From the NCBI GenBank assembly GCA_902776275.1, contig CACYPI010000001.1, positions 50,629-114,628 of the forward strand: DNA of 64,000 nucleotides, given 5' to 3'. Shown here one piece after another: positions 38,501 through 49,711 of the stretch. Source of the DNA: an uncultured Aeromonadales bacterium (GTDB lineage: Bacteria; Pseudomonadota; Gammaproteobacteria; Enterobacterales; Succinivibrionaceae). A program made the translations under genes and the position numbers. Position 1 is the stretch's first letter; each line of letters starts with the position of its first letter. The notes below the pieces were generated by a model. That model ran no database searches. It was not told the origin of the DNA and saw only the letters and a list, made by a program, of their open reading frames with translations.

Positions 38501-38985
38501 TGAAAGACGCCAAATGCCTCAACCCCACGATGAGGCGCCAGGACCGGACCGTGGACGGGGAGCGGGCCTGCGAGGTCCTAAGGCAGGCCGAGTGGGGCAC
38601 GCTCGCCCTCATCGAGGAGGACGGCGCGCCCTATGCGGTGCCGCTGAACTTCGTGTGGGACGGCGCCGATGCCATCTACATCCACGGGGCGCTTGAGGGC
38701 CACAGGCTTGACTGCCTGAGGCGCGACGGCCGCGCCTGCTTCAACGTGGCCGCCAACTGCGTATTGAATCCTGGCAAGTTCACCGAGTCATTTGACAGCG
38801 TGACGCTGCGCGGCAGGGCAGAGATCATCGAAGGCGGCGAGGCGCTGGAGGCGCTCCGGGGCTTCATACGCAAGTACTCGCCCGATTTTCTGGAGCGCGG
38901 CATGGTGTACGCGCAAAAGGCCGCCCCCAAGACCACGGTCGTCAAGCTCGCGATAGAGTCCTGGAGCGCCAAGCACCACCCTTGA
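38500..38985 (+). CDS. Pyridoxamine 5'-phosphate oxidase-like FMN protein (NimA-related)
   Basis: The 161-residue product has the split-barrel flavin fold of the NimA group: LRQAEWGTLALIEEDGAPYAVPLNFVW, YIHGALEGHRLDCLRRDGRACFNV and a C-terminal VVKLAIESWSAKHHP. NimA relatives reduce nitroimidazoles, but most uncharacterised members have unknown substrates, so resistance is not implied. The start overlaps the transporter stop (ATGA), so both are translated together. Confidence 0.85.
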   Translation: MKDAKCLNPTMRRQDRTVDGERACEVLRQAEWGTLALIEEDGAPYAVPLNFVWDGADAIYIHGALEGHRLDCLRRDGRACFNVAANCVLNPGKFTESFDSVTLRGRAEIIEGGEALEALRGFIRKYSPDFLERGMVYAQKAAPKTTVVKLAIESWSAKHHP

Positions 38986-39019
38986 GCCGCGTTGAAATGT
39001 GCTGACAGCGCATGACGAA

Positions 39020-39048
39020 CAAGGCCCCGGCTTTTGGCCGGGGCCTTG
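39020..39048. terminator. Bidirectional terminator between NimA-like gene and valS
   Basis: A 12-pair stem CAAGGCCCCGGC / GCCGGGGCCTTG with a TTTTG loop lies between two convergent genes. Confidence 0.8.
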
Positions 39049-39066
39049 GATTCTCAAGAGCAGGCG

Positions 39067-41931
<2,865 letters not shown>

Positions 41932-42042
41932 GAATGAAAATCCCGTAATTCTGGAAATCTGTGACTGATTTGGCATTTTAGCACGCGCAAAAGAACCCCG
42001 CCCCGCAGTGCGTGGCGGGGCTGCGCATAGCTGCCCTGGGGA

Positions 42043-42858
42043 TCAGCCCCTGGACTTCTTGACTTCGGTTCCGGCTGTCACCTGCGCCTGGACAGCGGCC
42101 TTCTGATGGGCCTTCTTCTGGGCGTACATGCTCGCGTCGGCGGCGCGGTAGAGCTCCTTGGCGCTGATGGCGTCAAGCGGCGAGGAGGCGAAGCCCACGG
42201 AGAGCTTGCAGGAGATCTTGCGGCCGTCCACGTCGATTGGCTCGCTCATCACGCGGTTTAAGCGGCTTAAGAAGCCGTCGGTGAAGCGGTAGCCCGCGAC
42301 GTTGACCAGCAGCACCGCGAACTCGTCGCCGCCGAGCCTTGAGATGAGGTCGCCTGCGCGGACCACGTGGCGCAGGCGCGCGGCTACGGCGCGGATGATC
42401 CCGTCGCCCACGGGGTGCCCGTAGGTGTCGTTGATGGACTTGAACTCATCGATGTCGATCATGAAGAGCGCGCAGCGGTTGGCAGGGTTGGAGACCAGCT
42501 CCTCCATCCGCGACATGAAGGCCGCGCTGTTGAGCGTCCCGGTCAGGCGGTCCTGGGAGATGGTGCGGCTTATGAAGAGCACGTAGTGCAGCTGCCACCT
42601 GAGCATGAGCAGGAATGCCACGAGCACCGCCGCGGCGAGGAAGTCCATTCCGCAGGGGAACGCCCCCATGCGGGTTCTGGCTGCCGCGTACAGCGCGACG
42701 AGCGCCGCGGCGGCTGCTATGAGGACGGATGCGGTCGCGGCGCGCTGGTGCGCGATCGCGAATTTTCCAATCCTGTCCCCGAGATCGGATTTCACTTTGC
42801 TCTCTCCATGATCCCGCAGCGTTGCGCGGCGGGTCTTATTGTGTTTGCTCTTTTCCAT
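42043..42858 (-). CDS. Diguanylate cyclase with two membrane segments
   Basis: The 271-residue product has two hydrophobic segments near residues 40-90 followed by a GGDEF domain. DRLTGTLNSAAFMSRME opens it, FMIDIDEFKSINDTYGHPVGDGIIRAVA carries metal and substrate residues, and RLGGDEFAVLL is the intact active site. RAGD five residues before GGDEF fits the inhibitory I-site. It should make cyclic di-GMP and be feedback-controlled. The start MEKSKHNK is chosen because a TATAAT-like -10 lies upstream on the minus strand at 42892-42897; longer frames read through it. No sensor domain beyond the membrane part is seen. Confidence 0.88.
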   Translation of the reverse strand: MEKSKHNKTRRATLRDHGESKVKSDLGDRIGKFAIAHQRAATASVLIAAAAALVALYAAARTRMGAFPCGMDFLAAAVLVAFLLMLRWQLHYVLFISRTISQDRLTGTLNSAAFMSRMEELVSNPANRCALFMIDIDEFKSINDTYGHPVGDGIIRAVAARLRHVVRAGDLISRLGGDEFAVLLVNVAGYRFTDGFLSRLNRVMSEPIDVDGRKISCKLSVGFASSPLDAISAKELYRAADASMYAQKKAHQKAAVQAQVTAGTEVKKSRG

Positions 42859-43089
42859 GCAGCAAAGCTGTATGCTCAGGCTTTTTTGAGAATTATACCA
42901 GCCGCCCAAGCCTGACGATGGCTTGGCGCCAGGCGTTGGGCGCAACTGTGACGGATGGAGCCTTAATTTTCCAGCACTTGGGATCTCAGGCTCGTTTGGG
43001 CGCGCCCGCAGGCCCCGCCAGAGCGGGCGCAGGCGCGGCATTATTGGTAAAATTGGACTCCGATGCAGATGCAAAGGGAGCGCCTTACG

Positions 43090-43803
43090 ATGAAGCTTTG
43101 TTTGAAGTACTCGCAATCAGGCGGAAGCCATTTCAAGGATGCGGCCGCATCAGGCTTCACCTGCGCCGAAATCGGGCTTTTGGACGCGCAGCAAAGCCTC
43201 TGCCGCGGCGGATCGCTGCTCTCGCTCCTCTCCCCTGTGAAGGCGGCGGGCCTTGCGTGCGCGTTGCAGATCCCGCTGCCGATCCCGCGCGGCTTCGGCG
43301 CCGGCATGTCCGCCCCCGGGATCGCTGATCCCGAGGATCTGCTAGAGCTGTCCACGATGCTGTGCACCGCGACAGGGGCCAGCCTCGTGGTGGCCGATCC
43401 GTTCTCGATGGGCCCCGGGGATCCGCTGATCTCCGATGACATGGCCCGCGAGGACCTGCGGCTGTCGCTTTTGCGCCTCATCGCCTCCCATCCCTACCTG
43501 CGCCCCTGCCTGAGGCCCGCGGCCGTGGAGGGCTGCGCCGTCAGGACGCTCAAGGAGGCCGCGCTCGTGCTTGAGAGCTTGAACCGCCACGAGGCGTCTC
43601 TTGCCTGCGACCTTGCGCTGCTCGGGGATGAGGCCATAGACGAGCTCAAGGCGCTGCCCCGCGGCATGGTCAAGGTGGTAAGGCTCGGGGCTGACGCGGC
43701 GGCAAACCGCGCCGCGCTCGAGGCGTTAGGCGGCACCGATGCCGTGGTGTGCGCCACGCCTGCGGAGGCGGCCGCGCTCGGCGCAGGGGGGAGGCTTGAC
43801 TAG
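43090..43803 (+). CDS. Unknown protein in the pabC position, possible sugar-phosphate-isomerase-like fold
   Basis: The 237-residue product is not recognised with confidence. Its opening (MKLCLKYSQSGGSHFKDAAASGFTCAEIG) has the look of xylose-isomerase-like TIM barrels, where a strand is followed by a helix and a CAEIG-type strand. I see no metal-ligand set. It lies directly before mltG, where enterobacteria carry pabC (aminodeoxychorismate lyase), to which it shows no resemblance. The start follows AGGGAG; an ATG at 43063 would add nine residues. The gene overlaps mltG by eight bases, so co-expression is likely. Confidence 0.55.
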   Translation: MKLCLKYSQSGGSHFKDAAASGFTCAEIGLLDAQQSLCRGGSLLSLLSPVKAAGLACALQIPLPIPRGFGAGMSAPGIADPEDLLELSTMLCTATGASLVVADPFSMGPGDPLISDDMAREDLRLSLLRLIASHPYLRPCLRPAAVEGCAVRTLKEAALVLESLNRHEASLACDLALLGDEAIDELKALPRGMVKVVRLGADAAANRAALEALGGTDAVVCATPAEAAALGAGGRLD

Positions 43804-45613
43804 AAAGCGCGTCGCGCGCATCGCCCTCGAGGCGCTGCTCCTGGCCGCCGCCGCGGCGCTGGGCGCCTGGCTCTACTGGCTAAAATGCGTCGAGACGGTC
43901 AACACCATGCAGATCCCCGCCCGCACCGAGCTATACGAGGTCAAGGAGGGCATGACGGCGACGTCCATCAGCGAGGAACTGCTGGGCGATGCCGTGCCGG
44001 CCTTCGTGGTCAGGTTCTGGATCAGGCGCCACCCTGAGCTGCAGCCCATACAGCGCGGGCACTACCGCATCGACGGCAAGCTCACGCTGAAGGAGATCCT
44101 CTCGCTCATGGTCATGGGCAAGGTGACCGAGACCTCCTTCCCCACCATCACCATCATCGAAGGATCGAACATCGACGATGTCGAGCGCACGATGAAGCGC
44201 TTCTGCGGCAGCTGCGAGCAGGCGCTCTCCGAGCTCGACGTTCCCGCCGAGTTCATCATCAGCACGCTGCACTCCGATCCAAGCCTCCTGGGCGCCATCG
44301 GCGGGGCCGCCTCGAGCCTAGAGGGCCTGCTCGCGCCGGCTACCTATCCTGTAAAGAGCCCGCGCTGCATCAACGAGGCGCTGGGCCAGGCGCTGCGCGC
44401 CACCGCCAAGATGATGAAGGAGGAGTGGCCCAAGCGCTCTGACAGCGTGTTCATCAAGACCCCCTACGAGGCGCTCATCGTCGCCTCGATCATCGAGCGC
44501 GAGACCGCGATCCCAGACGAGCGCCCCCAGGTGGCCGCCGTGTTCTACAACCGCATGCGCAAGCGCATGCGCCTGCAGACCGACCCCACGGTGATGTACG
44601 GGATCTCGCCTGCCTTCTCAGGAAAGCTCACCAAGGCCCAGCTCAAGGCCGACACTCCATACAACACCTACACCCGCGCGGGCCTCCCGCCCACCCCGAT
44701 CTCGATGCCCTCGAAGAGTTCGGTGCTCGCGGCCCTCCACCCTGCCGACACCGACGCGCTCTACTTCGTCGCAGCCGACATCGATCCCTCAAACGGGCAC
44801 GTCTTCACGAACACCTTGAAGGATCACAACAAGGCCGTCTCCGACTACCGCAAGAAGGTGAGCGACTACCGCCAGTCGCAGCAGGACGCCGCGGCGGCCA
44901 AGGACAGCGGCCAGAAGGATCAGCAGGGCAGGAACGGCAAGGACGCGGATCAGCGATCCAAGGCAGGCGCCAAGGCGGACCAGCAGGCTGCAGATAAGAA
45001 GGCCGTGGATCATAAGGCTGCGGATCAGAAGGCAGGCGCCCGGAATGCCGGCGAAGAGAAAGCCTTGGATCAAAAGGCCGATGACCAGAAGGCTGCGGAT
45101 CAGGCAGGGGGGCAGCCTTCGGATCAAAAGCCCGAGGATGAAAATGCGGCCAGGCCGGATCAGGCAAAGTCTCCTGGGGACCAGGCTTCATCCTCAGGCG
45201 CGGAGAATGGCGATGCGGGCCAGGATGGCTCCAAGGCCAAGGACCAAGGCAAGGGGGCAGGAGAGGATGCCAAGGCCGGCGATGAAGGCGCCAGCGTGAA
45301 GTCCTCCTACGGCGAGGTCGACGTCGACATCTCGTCTGGCGTCTCCGGCGATGCCGCGCAGGACAAGGCGGCGGATGGCGACATCAAGCCTTCTGCAGCG
45401 CACAAGAGCGGAGCCCAGGGCGCTGATGCCGCAGGATCGCCAGGCCAGGGCAAGGCCGGATCATCCAAGCAGGCCGATCCTAAGAAGTCGCAGCCCAAGA
45501 AGGCCCAGGCTAAGCAGGCCCAGGCTAAGAAGGCGCAGCCTGGGAAATCGCAAAAGGGCGGACAGGATCGCAAGGCCCGGCAGCAGAAAAAGCAGCAGAA
45601 AAAGGCTGCCTGA
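43796..45613 (+). CDS. mltG: Endolytic murein transglycosylase MltG with a long repetitive C-terminal tail (TTG start)
   Basis: MltG cuts nascent glycan strands next to the inner membrane and helps terminate them. The 605-residue protein has an N-terminal membrane segment and a LysM-like domain (ARTELYEVKEGMTATSISEEL). The YceG core follows with ASIIERETAIPDERPQVAAVFYNRM (catalytic Glu), LQTDPTVMYG and NTYTRAGLPPTPIS. It should end near residue 350. The remaining 250 residues are a Lys/Asp/Gln/Ala tail with ADQKA-type units and a final KKAQ-rich section, facing the periplasm. TTG at 43796 follows GGGGGAGG and lies inside the preceding gene. Confidence 0.92.
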   Translation: MTRKRVARIALEALLLAAAAALGAWLYWLKCVETVNTMQIPARTELYEVKEGMTATSISEELLGDAVPAFVVRFWIRRHPELQPIQRGHYRIDGKLTLKEILSLMVMGKVTETSFPTITIIEGSNIDDVERTMKRFCGSCEQALSELDVPAEFIISTLHSDPSLLGAIGGAASSLEGLLAPATYPVKSPRCINEALGQALRATAKMMKEEWPKRSDSVFIKTPYEALIVASIIERETAIPDERPQVAAVFYNRMRKRMRLQTDPTVMYGISPAFSGKLTKAQLKADTPYNTYTRAGLPPTPISMPSKSSVLAALHPADTDALYFVAADIDPSNGHVFTNTLKDHNKAVSDYRKKVSDYRQSQQDAAAAKDSGQKDQQGRNGKDADQRSKAGAKADQQAADKKAVDHKAADQKAGARNAGEEKALDQKADDQKAADQAGGQPSDQKPEDENAARPDQAKSPGDQASSSGAENGDAGQDGSKAKDQGKGAGEDAKAGDEGASVKSSYGEVDVDISSGVSGDAAQDKAADGDIKPSAAHKSGAQGADAAGSPGQGKAGSSKQADPKKSQPKKAQAKQAQAKKAQPGKSQKGGQDRKARQQKKQQKKAA

Positions 45614-45640
45614 GGCCCATATGGATTTCAAGGAGTTTTC

Positions 45641-46261
45641 ATGAGCGGGATCTTCATAACGCTCGAGGGCGGGGAGGGCGCCGGCAAGAGCACCCAGATC
45701 CCCCGCATCGCGCAGTTCCTGCGCTTGCGCGGCATGGACGTCGTCTGCCTGCGCGAGCCCGGCGGCACCCCGTGCGCCGAGCAGATGCGCGCGATCCTCA
45801 AGGAGAAGCGCAGCGACGACAAGCTCTGCGACACCGCGGAGCTCCTGCTGATGTACGCCGCGCGCGCCCAGCTCACCTCCACCGTGATCCTGCCTGCGCT
45901 CAAGGCTGGCAAGGCGGTGCTCTGCGACCGCTACGACCTCTCGACCCTGGCCTACCAGGGCGGCGGGCGCGGGATCGCCCTGTCTAAGATCCGCGCGGTG
46001 CGCGATGTCGCCATCGGGGACTTCAAGCCTGATCTCACGCTGCTCTTCGACCTCGATGTCAGGGAGGGCATGGCCAGGGCGCGCGGCCGCGGCGAGGCCG
46101 ACCGCTTTGAAAGCTCGGGACTTGAGTTCTTTGAGAAGGTGCGCAAGACCTACCTGGCGCTGCAAAAGGCCGACCCCTCGCACATCAAGCTCATCGACGC
46201 CTCAAAGGGCGTGGACGAGGTGTTCGCCAAGGCCGCTGACGCCATCATGGAGGCGCTGTGA
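45641..46261 (+). CDS. tmk: Thymidylate kinase
   Basis: Tmk phosphorylates dTMP to dTDP. The 206-residue product has the P-loop EGGEGAGKSTQ, LREPGGTP, the DRYDLSTLAYQGGGRG motif (DR(Y/H) region) and a C-terminal LKLIDASKGVDEVF. It sits between mltG and holB in the widespread mltG-tmk-holB order. The stop overlaps the holB GTG start. Confidence 0.97.
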   Translation: MSGIFITLEGGEGAGKSTQIPRIAQFLRLRGMDVVCLREPGGTPCAEQMRAILKEKRSDDKLCDTAELLLMYAARAQLTSTVILPALKAGKAVLCDRYDLSTLAYQGGGRGIALSKIRAVRDVAIGDFKPDLTLLFDLDVREGMARARGRGEADRFESSGLEFFEKVRKTYLALQKADPSHIKLIDASKGVDEVFAKAADAIMEAL

Positions 46262-47331
46262 CACGCGACGACCTGCCGTTCTGGCTGCAAAAGCCGCTCT
46301 CCGAGTTCACCGATGCTTTAGGCGAGAGGCGCCTCCCGGGCTCGGTGATCTTCTCCTGCCCGCCGGGGATGGGAGGCGATGATCTGGCTTTCGAGGCGGC
46401 CAAGGCCGCCTTGTGCCTCGGCCAGAGGGGCGGGAGGCCCTGCCTTGAGTGCCGCTCCTGCGCGCTGATGGACGCGGGAACCCACCCCGACTACCTCAGG
46501 ATCAGGGCCACCGACGCGCAGGGCTCCAAGGACGGGCAGGATCTCACCCACGAGCCCTTTGACGAGGAGGCGGCCGAGGGCACGCAGCGCTTCGTGCGCA
46601 TCGGCGCGCTGCGGGAGATGTGCCATTTCCTAAGCGAGTCCCCGGCGCTGGGCGGGCGCAAGTGCGCCGTGATCCCGGAGGCGGGACTCATGCGCAACGA
46701 CGCGGCAAGCGCCGTGCTCAAGACCTTCGAGGAGCCGCCTGCGGGCACGCTCATCATCATGGTGGCCTCGAGCCTCGACATGATGCTGCCGACCATCCTC
46801 TCGCGCGCCTTCAAGATCCCAGTCCCGGTTCCTCCGCGCAAGGAGGCCGCGGACTTCATCATGAAGGCGGTGCCGGGGTGCGATGGCGCTGTGGCGGGAT
46901 TGGCGCTCAGCCTTGCCTCTGGGGCGCCCTACGGGGCGATCTCGCTCATGAGGGCGCCTGAGGACGCGCCCTCGCCCGTAAGCGCGGTCATGGACGCGCT
47001 TAAGGCCTTCGGGGCAGCGCTTTCAGGACAGGGGCGCACCGAGGCTGCGGTCGACGCGCTGCTCGCGCTGCCGCCTTCCCTCATGGTGCGCACGCTCCGT
47101 CAGTTCGTGCTCGAGGATTTAAAATACAAGGCCGGCGTCGCGGCAGAGCAGCTTCCGCTGCTCTCGCTACTGCCCTGCGACAAGGCCGCGCAGCTTGGGG
47201 CATCGCACCTGATGCGCGCCATGGAGGCGCTGCGCGGCATGGACGGGGCGCCGCCGCTTCTGCCGCCGCGCGCGCCCGCAGCGCTCGTGCGCGCCTGGAT
47301 TGACGCCCTTAAGGAAAACACGCCGAGATGA
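46258..47331 (+). CDS. holB: DNA polymerase III subunit delta' (GTG start)
   Basis: HolB is the stator of the clamp loader. The 357-residue product has the AAA+ fold with a degenerate P-loop (PPGMGGDDLAFEAAKA), just as E. coli delta' has AGMGDDAL. The zinc module follows (CLECRSCALMDAGTHPDYLRI), then AVIPEAGLMRNDAASAVLKTFEEPP, the delta' equivalent of the sensor region. GTG at 46258 overlaps the tmk stop. It overlaps lptF by four bases, an unusual pairing. Confidence 0.93.
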   Translation: MTRDDLPFWLQKPLSEFTDALGERRLPGSVIFSCPPGMGGDDLAFEAAKAALCLGQRGGRPCLECRSCALMDAGTHPDYLRIRATDAQGSKDGQDLTHEPFDEEAAEGTQRFVRIGALREMCHFLSESPALGGRKCAVIPEAGLMRNDAASAVLKTFEEPPAGTLIIMVASSLDMMLPTILSRAFKIPVPVPPRKEAADFIMKAVPGCDGAVAGLALSLASGAPYGAISLMRAPEDAPSPVSAVMDALKAFGAALSGQGRTEAAVDALLALPPSLMVRTLRQFVLEDLKYKAGVAAEQLPLLSLLPCDKAAQLGASHLMRAMEALRGMDGAPPLLPPRAPAALVRAWIDALKENTPR

Positions 47332-48452
47332 TACTCAACCGCTACATATTCAGAGAGATCCTGAAGGCGCAGGTGGTCACGCTGGTCGTGCTCTTCCTCG
47401 TCTTCATCTGCCAGAGCTACGTGCGCTACATCTCGCGCGCGGCCAGTGGCGAGGTCCAGATGGAGATCATCAACCGCCTGGTGCTCTATTCCATCCCGTC
47501 CATCGCCTACCTGATGCTACCGCTTTCGCTGTTCGTGGCGGTGCTCATCGCGGTGGGGCGCATCTCCTCGGATTCCGAGATGGTGGTGATGCGCTCGGTG
47601 GGCTACTCGTCCTTCGGGATCATGGGCATCGCGATGGCGCTGGCGGCCCTGACCTCGGCGCTGTGCGCGGCCAACGGGCTGTGGTTCATGCCCGAGTCCG
47701 CCGCCGCGCAGCAGGAGCTGACCCGCGAGGCCCAGAGCAACCCGCAGTATCTGCCCATCGACAGCGGGCGCTTCGTCACCTTCGCCTCAGGCGGCAACGA
47801 GCACGTGATCTTCGTGGAGAATGTCTCAGGGGGCGGCGGCAGCAAGCGCCATCTTGGCAACATCTACGTCATGACCGACACCTTCTCGCAGGGCCGCAAC
47901 GCCTTCACCACCGCAAGCCACGGCCATGTCACCTTCGACTCCGACGGCTTCCAGTGGCTCAACCTCGAGAACGGCAACCGCTATGAGGGCCCGCTGCCGC
48001 AGCAGGGACGCTACCGCACCGCAAGCTTCGGCACCATGGTGATCCCGGCAGGGCAGCGCGAGAGCGCCTCGGCCGATCCTGGCGACATCCAGGAGATGCC
48101 TACGGCAAGCCTCATCGGCACCGGTGACCGCAGGCTCTCGCTCGAGCTGCAATGGCGCGTCGCCCCGGCCATCGCGGTCTTCGTGCTGGCCATGGTCGCC
48201 GTGCCGCTTGCCATGGTCAACCCGCGCCAGGGCAGGTTCTCCCGCCTGTGGCAGGCGCTCTTGCTCTACGTTGCCTACTACATGCTCCTGCTCTCCTTCC
48301 GCAACCTCATCAACGCAGGCAAGCTCTGGGTGCTCCCGGGGCTCTATTTGGTGCCGGTGATTTTCGCGCTGGTGTGCGCGGTGCCGATAAACCTGCGCGG
48401 GGCGATCGCAAGGCGCCTTGCCATGAGGCGCGCGCGTGCCGGGCAGAAGTGA
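47328..48452 (+). CDS. lptF: LPS export ABC transporter permease LptF
   Basis: LptF and LptG form the inner-membrane channel that extracts LPS for transport by the Lpt bridge. The 374-residue product has MILNRYIFREILKAQ, FICQSYVRYI and YLMLPLSLFVAVLIAVGRISSDSEMVVMRSVG (coupling helix to LptB). Next come a periplasmic jellyroll with FMPESAAAQQELTREAQSNPQ and three C-terminal membrane segments. These match LptF rather than LptG. lptG is not adjacent; the next gene is convergent. The start overlaps the holB stop (ATGA). Confidence 0.9.
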   Translation: MILNRYIFREILKAQVVTLVVLFLVFICQSYVRYISRAASGEVQMEIINRLVLYSIPSIAYLMLPLSLFVAVLIAVGRISSDSEMVVMRSVGYSSFGIMGIAMALAALTSALCAANGLWFMPESAAAQQELTREAQSNPQYLPIDSGRFVTFASGGNEHVIFVENVSGGGGSKRHLGNIYVMTDTFSQGRNAFTTASHGHVTFDSDGFQWLNLENGNRYEGPLPQQGRYRTASFGTMVIPAGQRESASADPGDIQEMPTASLIGTGDRRLSLELQWRVAPAIAVFVLAMVAVPLAMVNPRQGRFSRLWQALLLYVAYYMLLLSFRNLINAGKLWVLPGLYLVPVIFALVCAVPINLRGAIARRLAMRRARAGQK

Positions 48453-48475
48453 TCTCGAAGGATTTGAAGACGAAA

Positions 48476-48499
48476 CAGGGGCTGCGATCGCAGCCCCTG
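48476..48499. terminator. Bidirectional terminator between lptF and ohrR
   Basis: A perfect 24-base palindrome, CAGGGGCTGCGA and its complement, sits between convergent genes 23 bases after the lptF stop. No T-run is obvious on either side. Confidence 0.6.
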
Positions 48500-48520
48500 C
48501 TTGCAAGTGCAGAGCTGGGC

Positions 48521-48967
48521 TCAGCCCATGCTCTCCGAGAGCGCCTTTGAGAGCTTGTCGACCCTTCTTTTGAGGTCGAGCGCCTCGTCCATGCTCTCAA
48601 GCTTCATCGCGCAGGCCATGCCGACTGGCACTGACAACGCCTGCTTGCGCAGCGCCATGCCTTCGTCCGTGGTCTCGAGGACCAGCACGCGGCCGTCCGA
48701 GTCGAGGCGGTGCTTTGAGAGGAGCTTGCGCGACTCGAGCTTCCTTATGAGCGGGCTCAGCGTGCCCGAGTCGAGGTCGAGCAGCGAGCAAAGCTCCTTC
48801 TCCTCAATCTCATGGCGCTCCCACATCACCATCATCACGATGTACTGGGTGTAGGTGAGCCCCAGATCCCTAAGGAGCGGCGCGTAGGCCCTGATGATCC
48901 TGCGCGCGCACCTGTAGATGGGGAAGCACAGCTGGTTTGACAGCAGCAGCCTTTCCTCGGGCCTCAT
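48521..48967 (-). CDS. ohrR: OhrR-type MarR family peroxide-sensing repressor
   Basis: The 148-residue protein has the MarR winged-helix fold with OhrR hallmarks: LSNQLCFPIYRCARRI, whose Cys14 aligns with the redox-active Cys of OhrR. It also has LGLTYTQYIVMMVMWE and LLDLDSGTLSPLIRKLE (recognition helix). Oxidation of that Cys by organic hydroperoxides releases the repressor from DNA. It lies 24 bases after a glutathione peroxidase-like gene, and two OhrR-like boxes precede that gene, suggesting an autoregulated two-gene operon. Confidence 0.88.
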   Translation of the reverse strand: MRPEERLLLSNQLCFPIYRCARRIIRAYAPLLRDLGLTYTQYIVMMVMWERHEIEEKELCSLLDLDSGTLSPLIRKLESRKLLSKHRLDSDGRVLVLETTDEGMALRKQALSVPVGMACAMKLESMDEALDLKRRVDKLSKALSESMG

Positions 48968-48991
48968 TGCCTTGCGCTCCCTACCTTGGCC

Positions 48992-49540
48992 TCAGAGCAG
49001 CTTTTCGATCTCAGGGGCGATCTTCTCGGGGGTGATCGGCGACTCGAAGCGCTCAACCGGCCTGCCCTCGCGATCGATTAGGAACTTGGTGAAGTTCCAC
49101 TTGATCGAGTCGCCCTCGAGGAAGTCCGGGCAGTTCTTGGTGATGTAGTCGGAGAGGAACTTGGCGGACGGATCGGAGAGGTCGAAGCCCTTGAAGCCGA
49201 GCGCCGAGGTCAGGTACTTGTAAAGGGGCTGGGCGTTCTCCCCGCGCACGTCGTTCTTCTCGAAGAGCTGGAAGGTGACGCCGTAGTTTATCTTGCAGAA
49301 CTGCGAGATCTCGCCGGCGCTGCCGGGCTCCTGGCCTGCAAACTGGTTTGAGGGGAAGCCCAGGATCTCAAAGCCGCGGTCCTTGTACTTCTTGTAAAGC
49401 GCCTCGAGGCCCTCGTACTGCGGGGTGAAGCCGCACTTGGAGGCGGTGTTGACGATGAGCAGCACCTTGCCCTTGTAGTCTCCGAGGGAAACTTCCCTGC
49501 CCTGCAGGGTCTTGACGGTGAAATCGTAGACTGAAGCCAT
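48992..49540 (-). CDS. Glutathione peroxidase-like thiol peroxidase
   Basis: The 182-residue product has the GPx fold: [20 protein letters not shown] with peroxidatic Cys36 (Cys, not selenocysteine), [35 protein letters not shown] with the usual resolving Cys, and [14 protein letters not shown]. Such enzymes (BtuE, Gpx) reduce organic hydroperoxides, typically with thioredoxin. The usual FPCNQF Cys is Ser here. It is the first gene of the gpx-ohrR unit, driven from an OhrR-box region. Confidence 0.93.
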   Translation of the reverse strand: MASVYDFTVKTLQGREVSLGDYKGKVLLIVNTASKCGFTPQYEGLEALYKKYKDRGFEILGFPSNQFAGQEPGSAGEISQFCKINYGVTFQLFEKNDVRGENAQPLYKYLTSALGFKGFDLSDPSAKFLSDYITKNCPDFLEGDSIKWNFTKFLIDREGRPVERFESPITPEKIAPEIEKLL

Positions 49541-49570
49541 TTTCCTTGAACTCCTTTGAAATGGATTTGA

Positions 49571-49600
49571 TGTGATTTAATTGTATGCAATTTAATTTGC
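49571..49600 (-). promoter_or_regulatory. Two abutting OhrR-like operator boxes upstream of gpx-ohrR
   Basis: On the minus strand, 49571-49585 reads TACAATTAAATCACA and 49586-49600 reads GCAAATTAAATTGCA. These match the published OhrR box TACAATTAAATTGTA at 12 and 11 of 15 positions. The two boxes are directly adjacent. The TACAAT of the first can also be read as a -10 hexamer, so repressor binding would block the promoter. No good -35 was found. Confidence 0.65.
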
Positions 49601-49711
49601 GCATGCTTCTCTACTGATACTTTGTCTCAGCATTGGGGCCGGCCTGGACGGTTGCAAACGCATTTTTGACGCCGAAAACCTAGAATTGACGCATCCACAT
49701 GGAGGTGGGCT

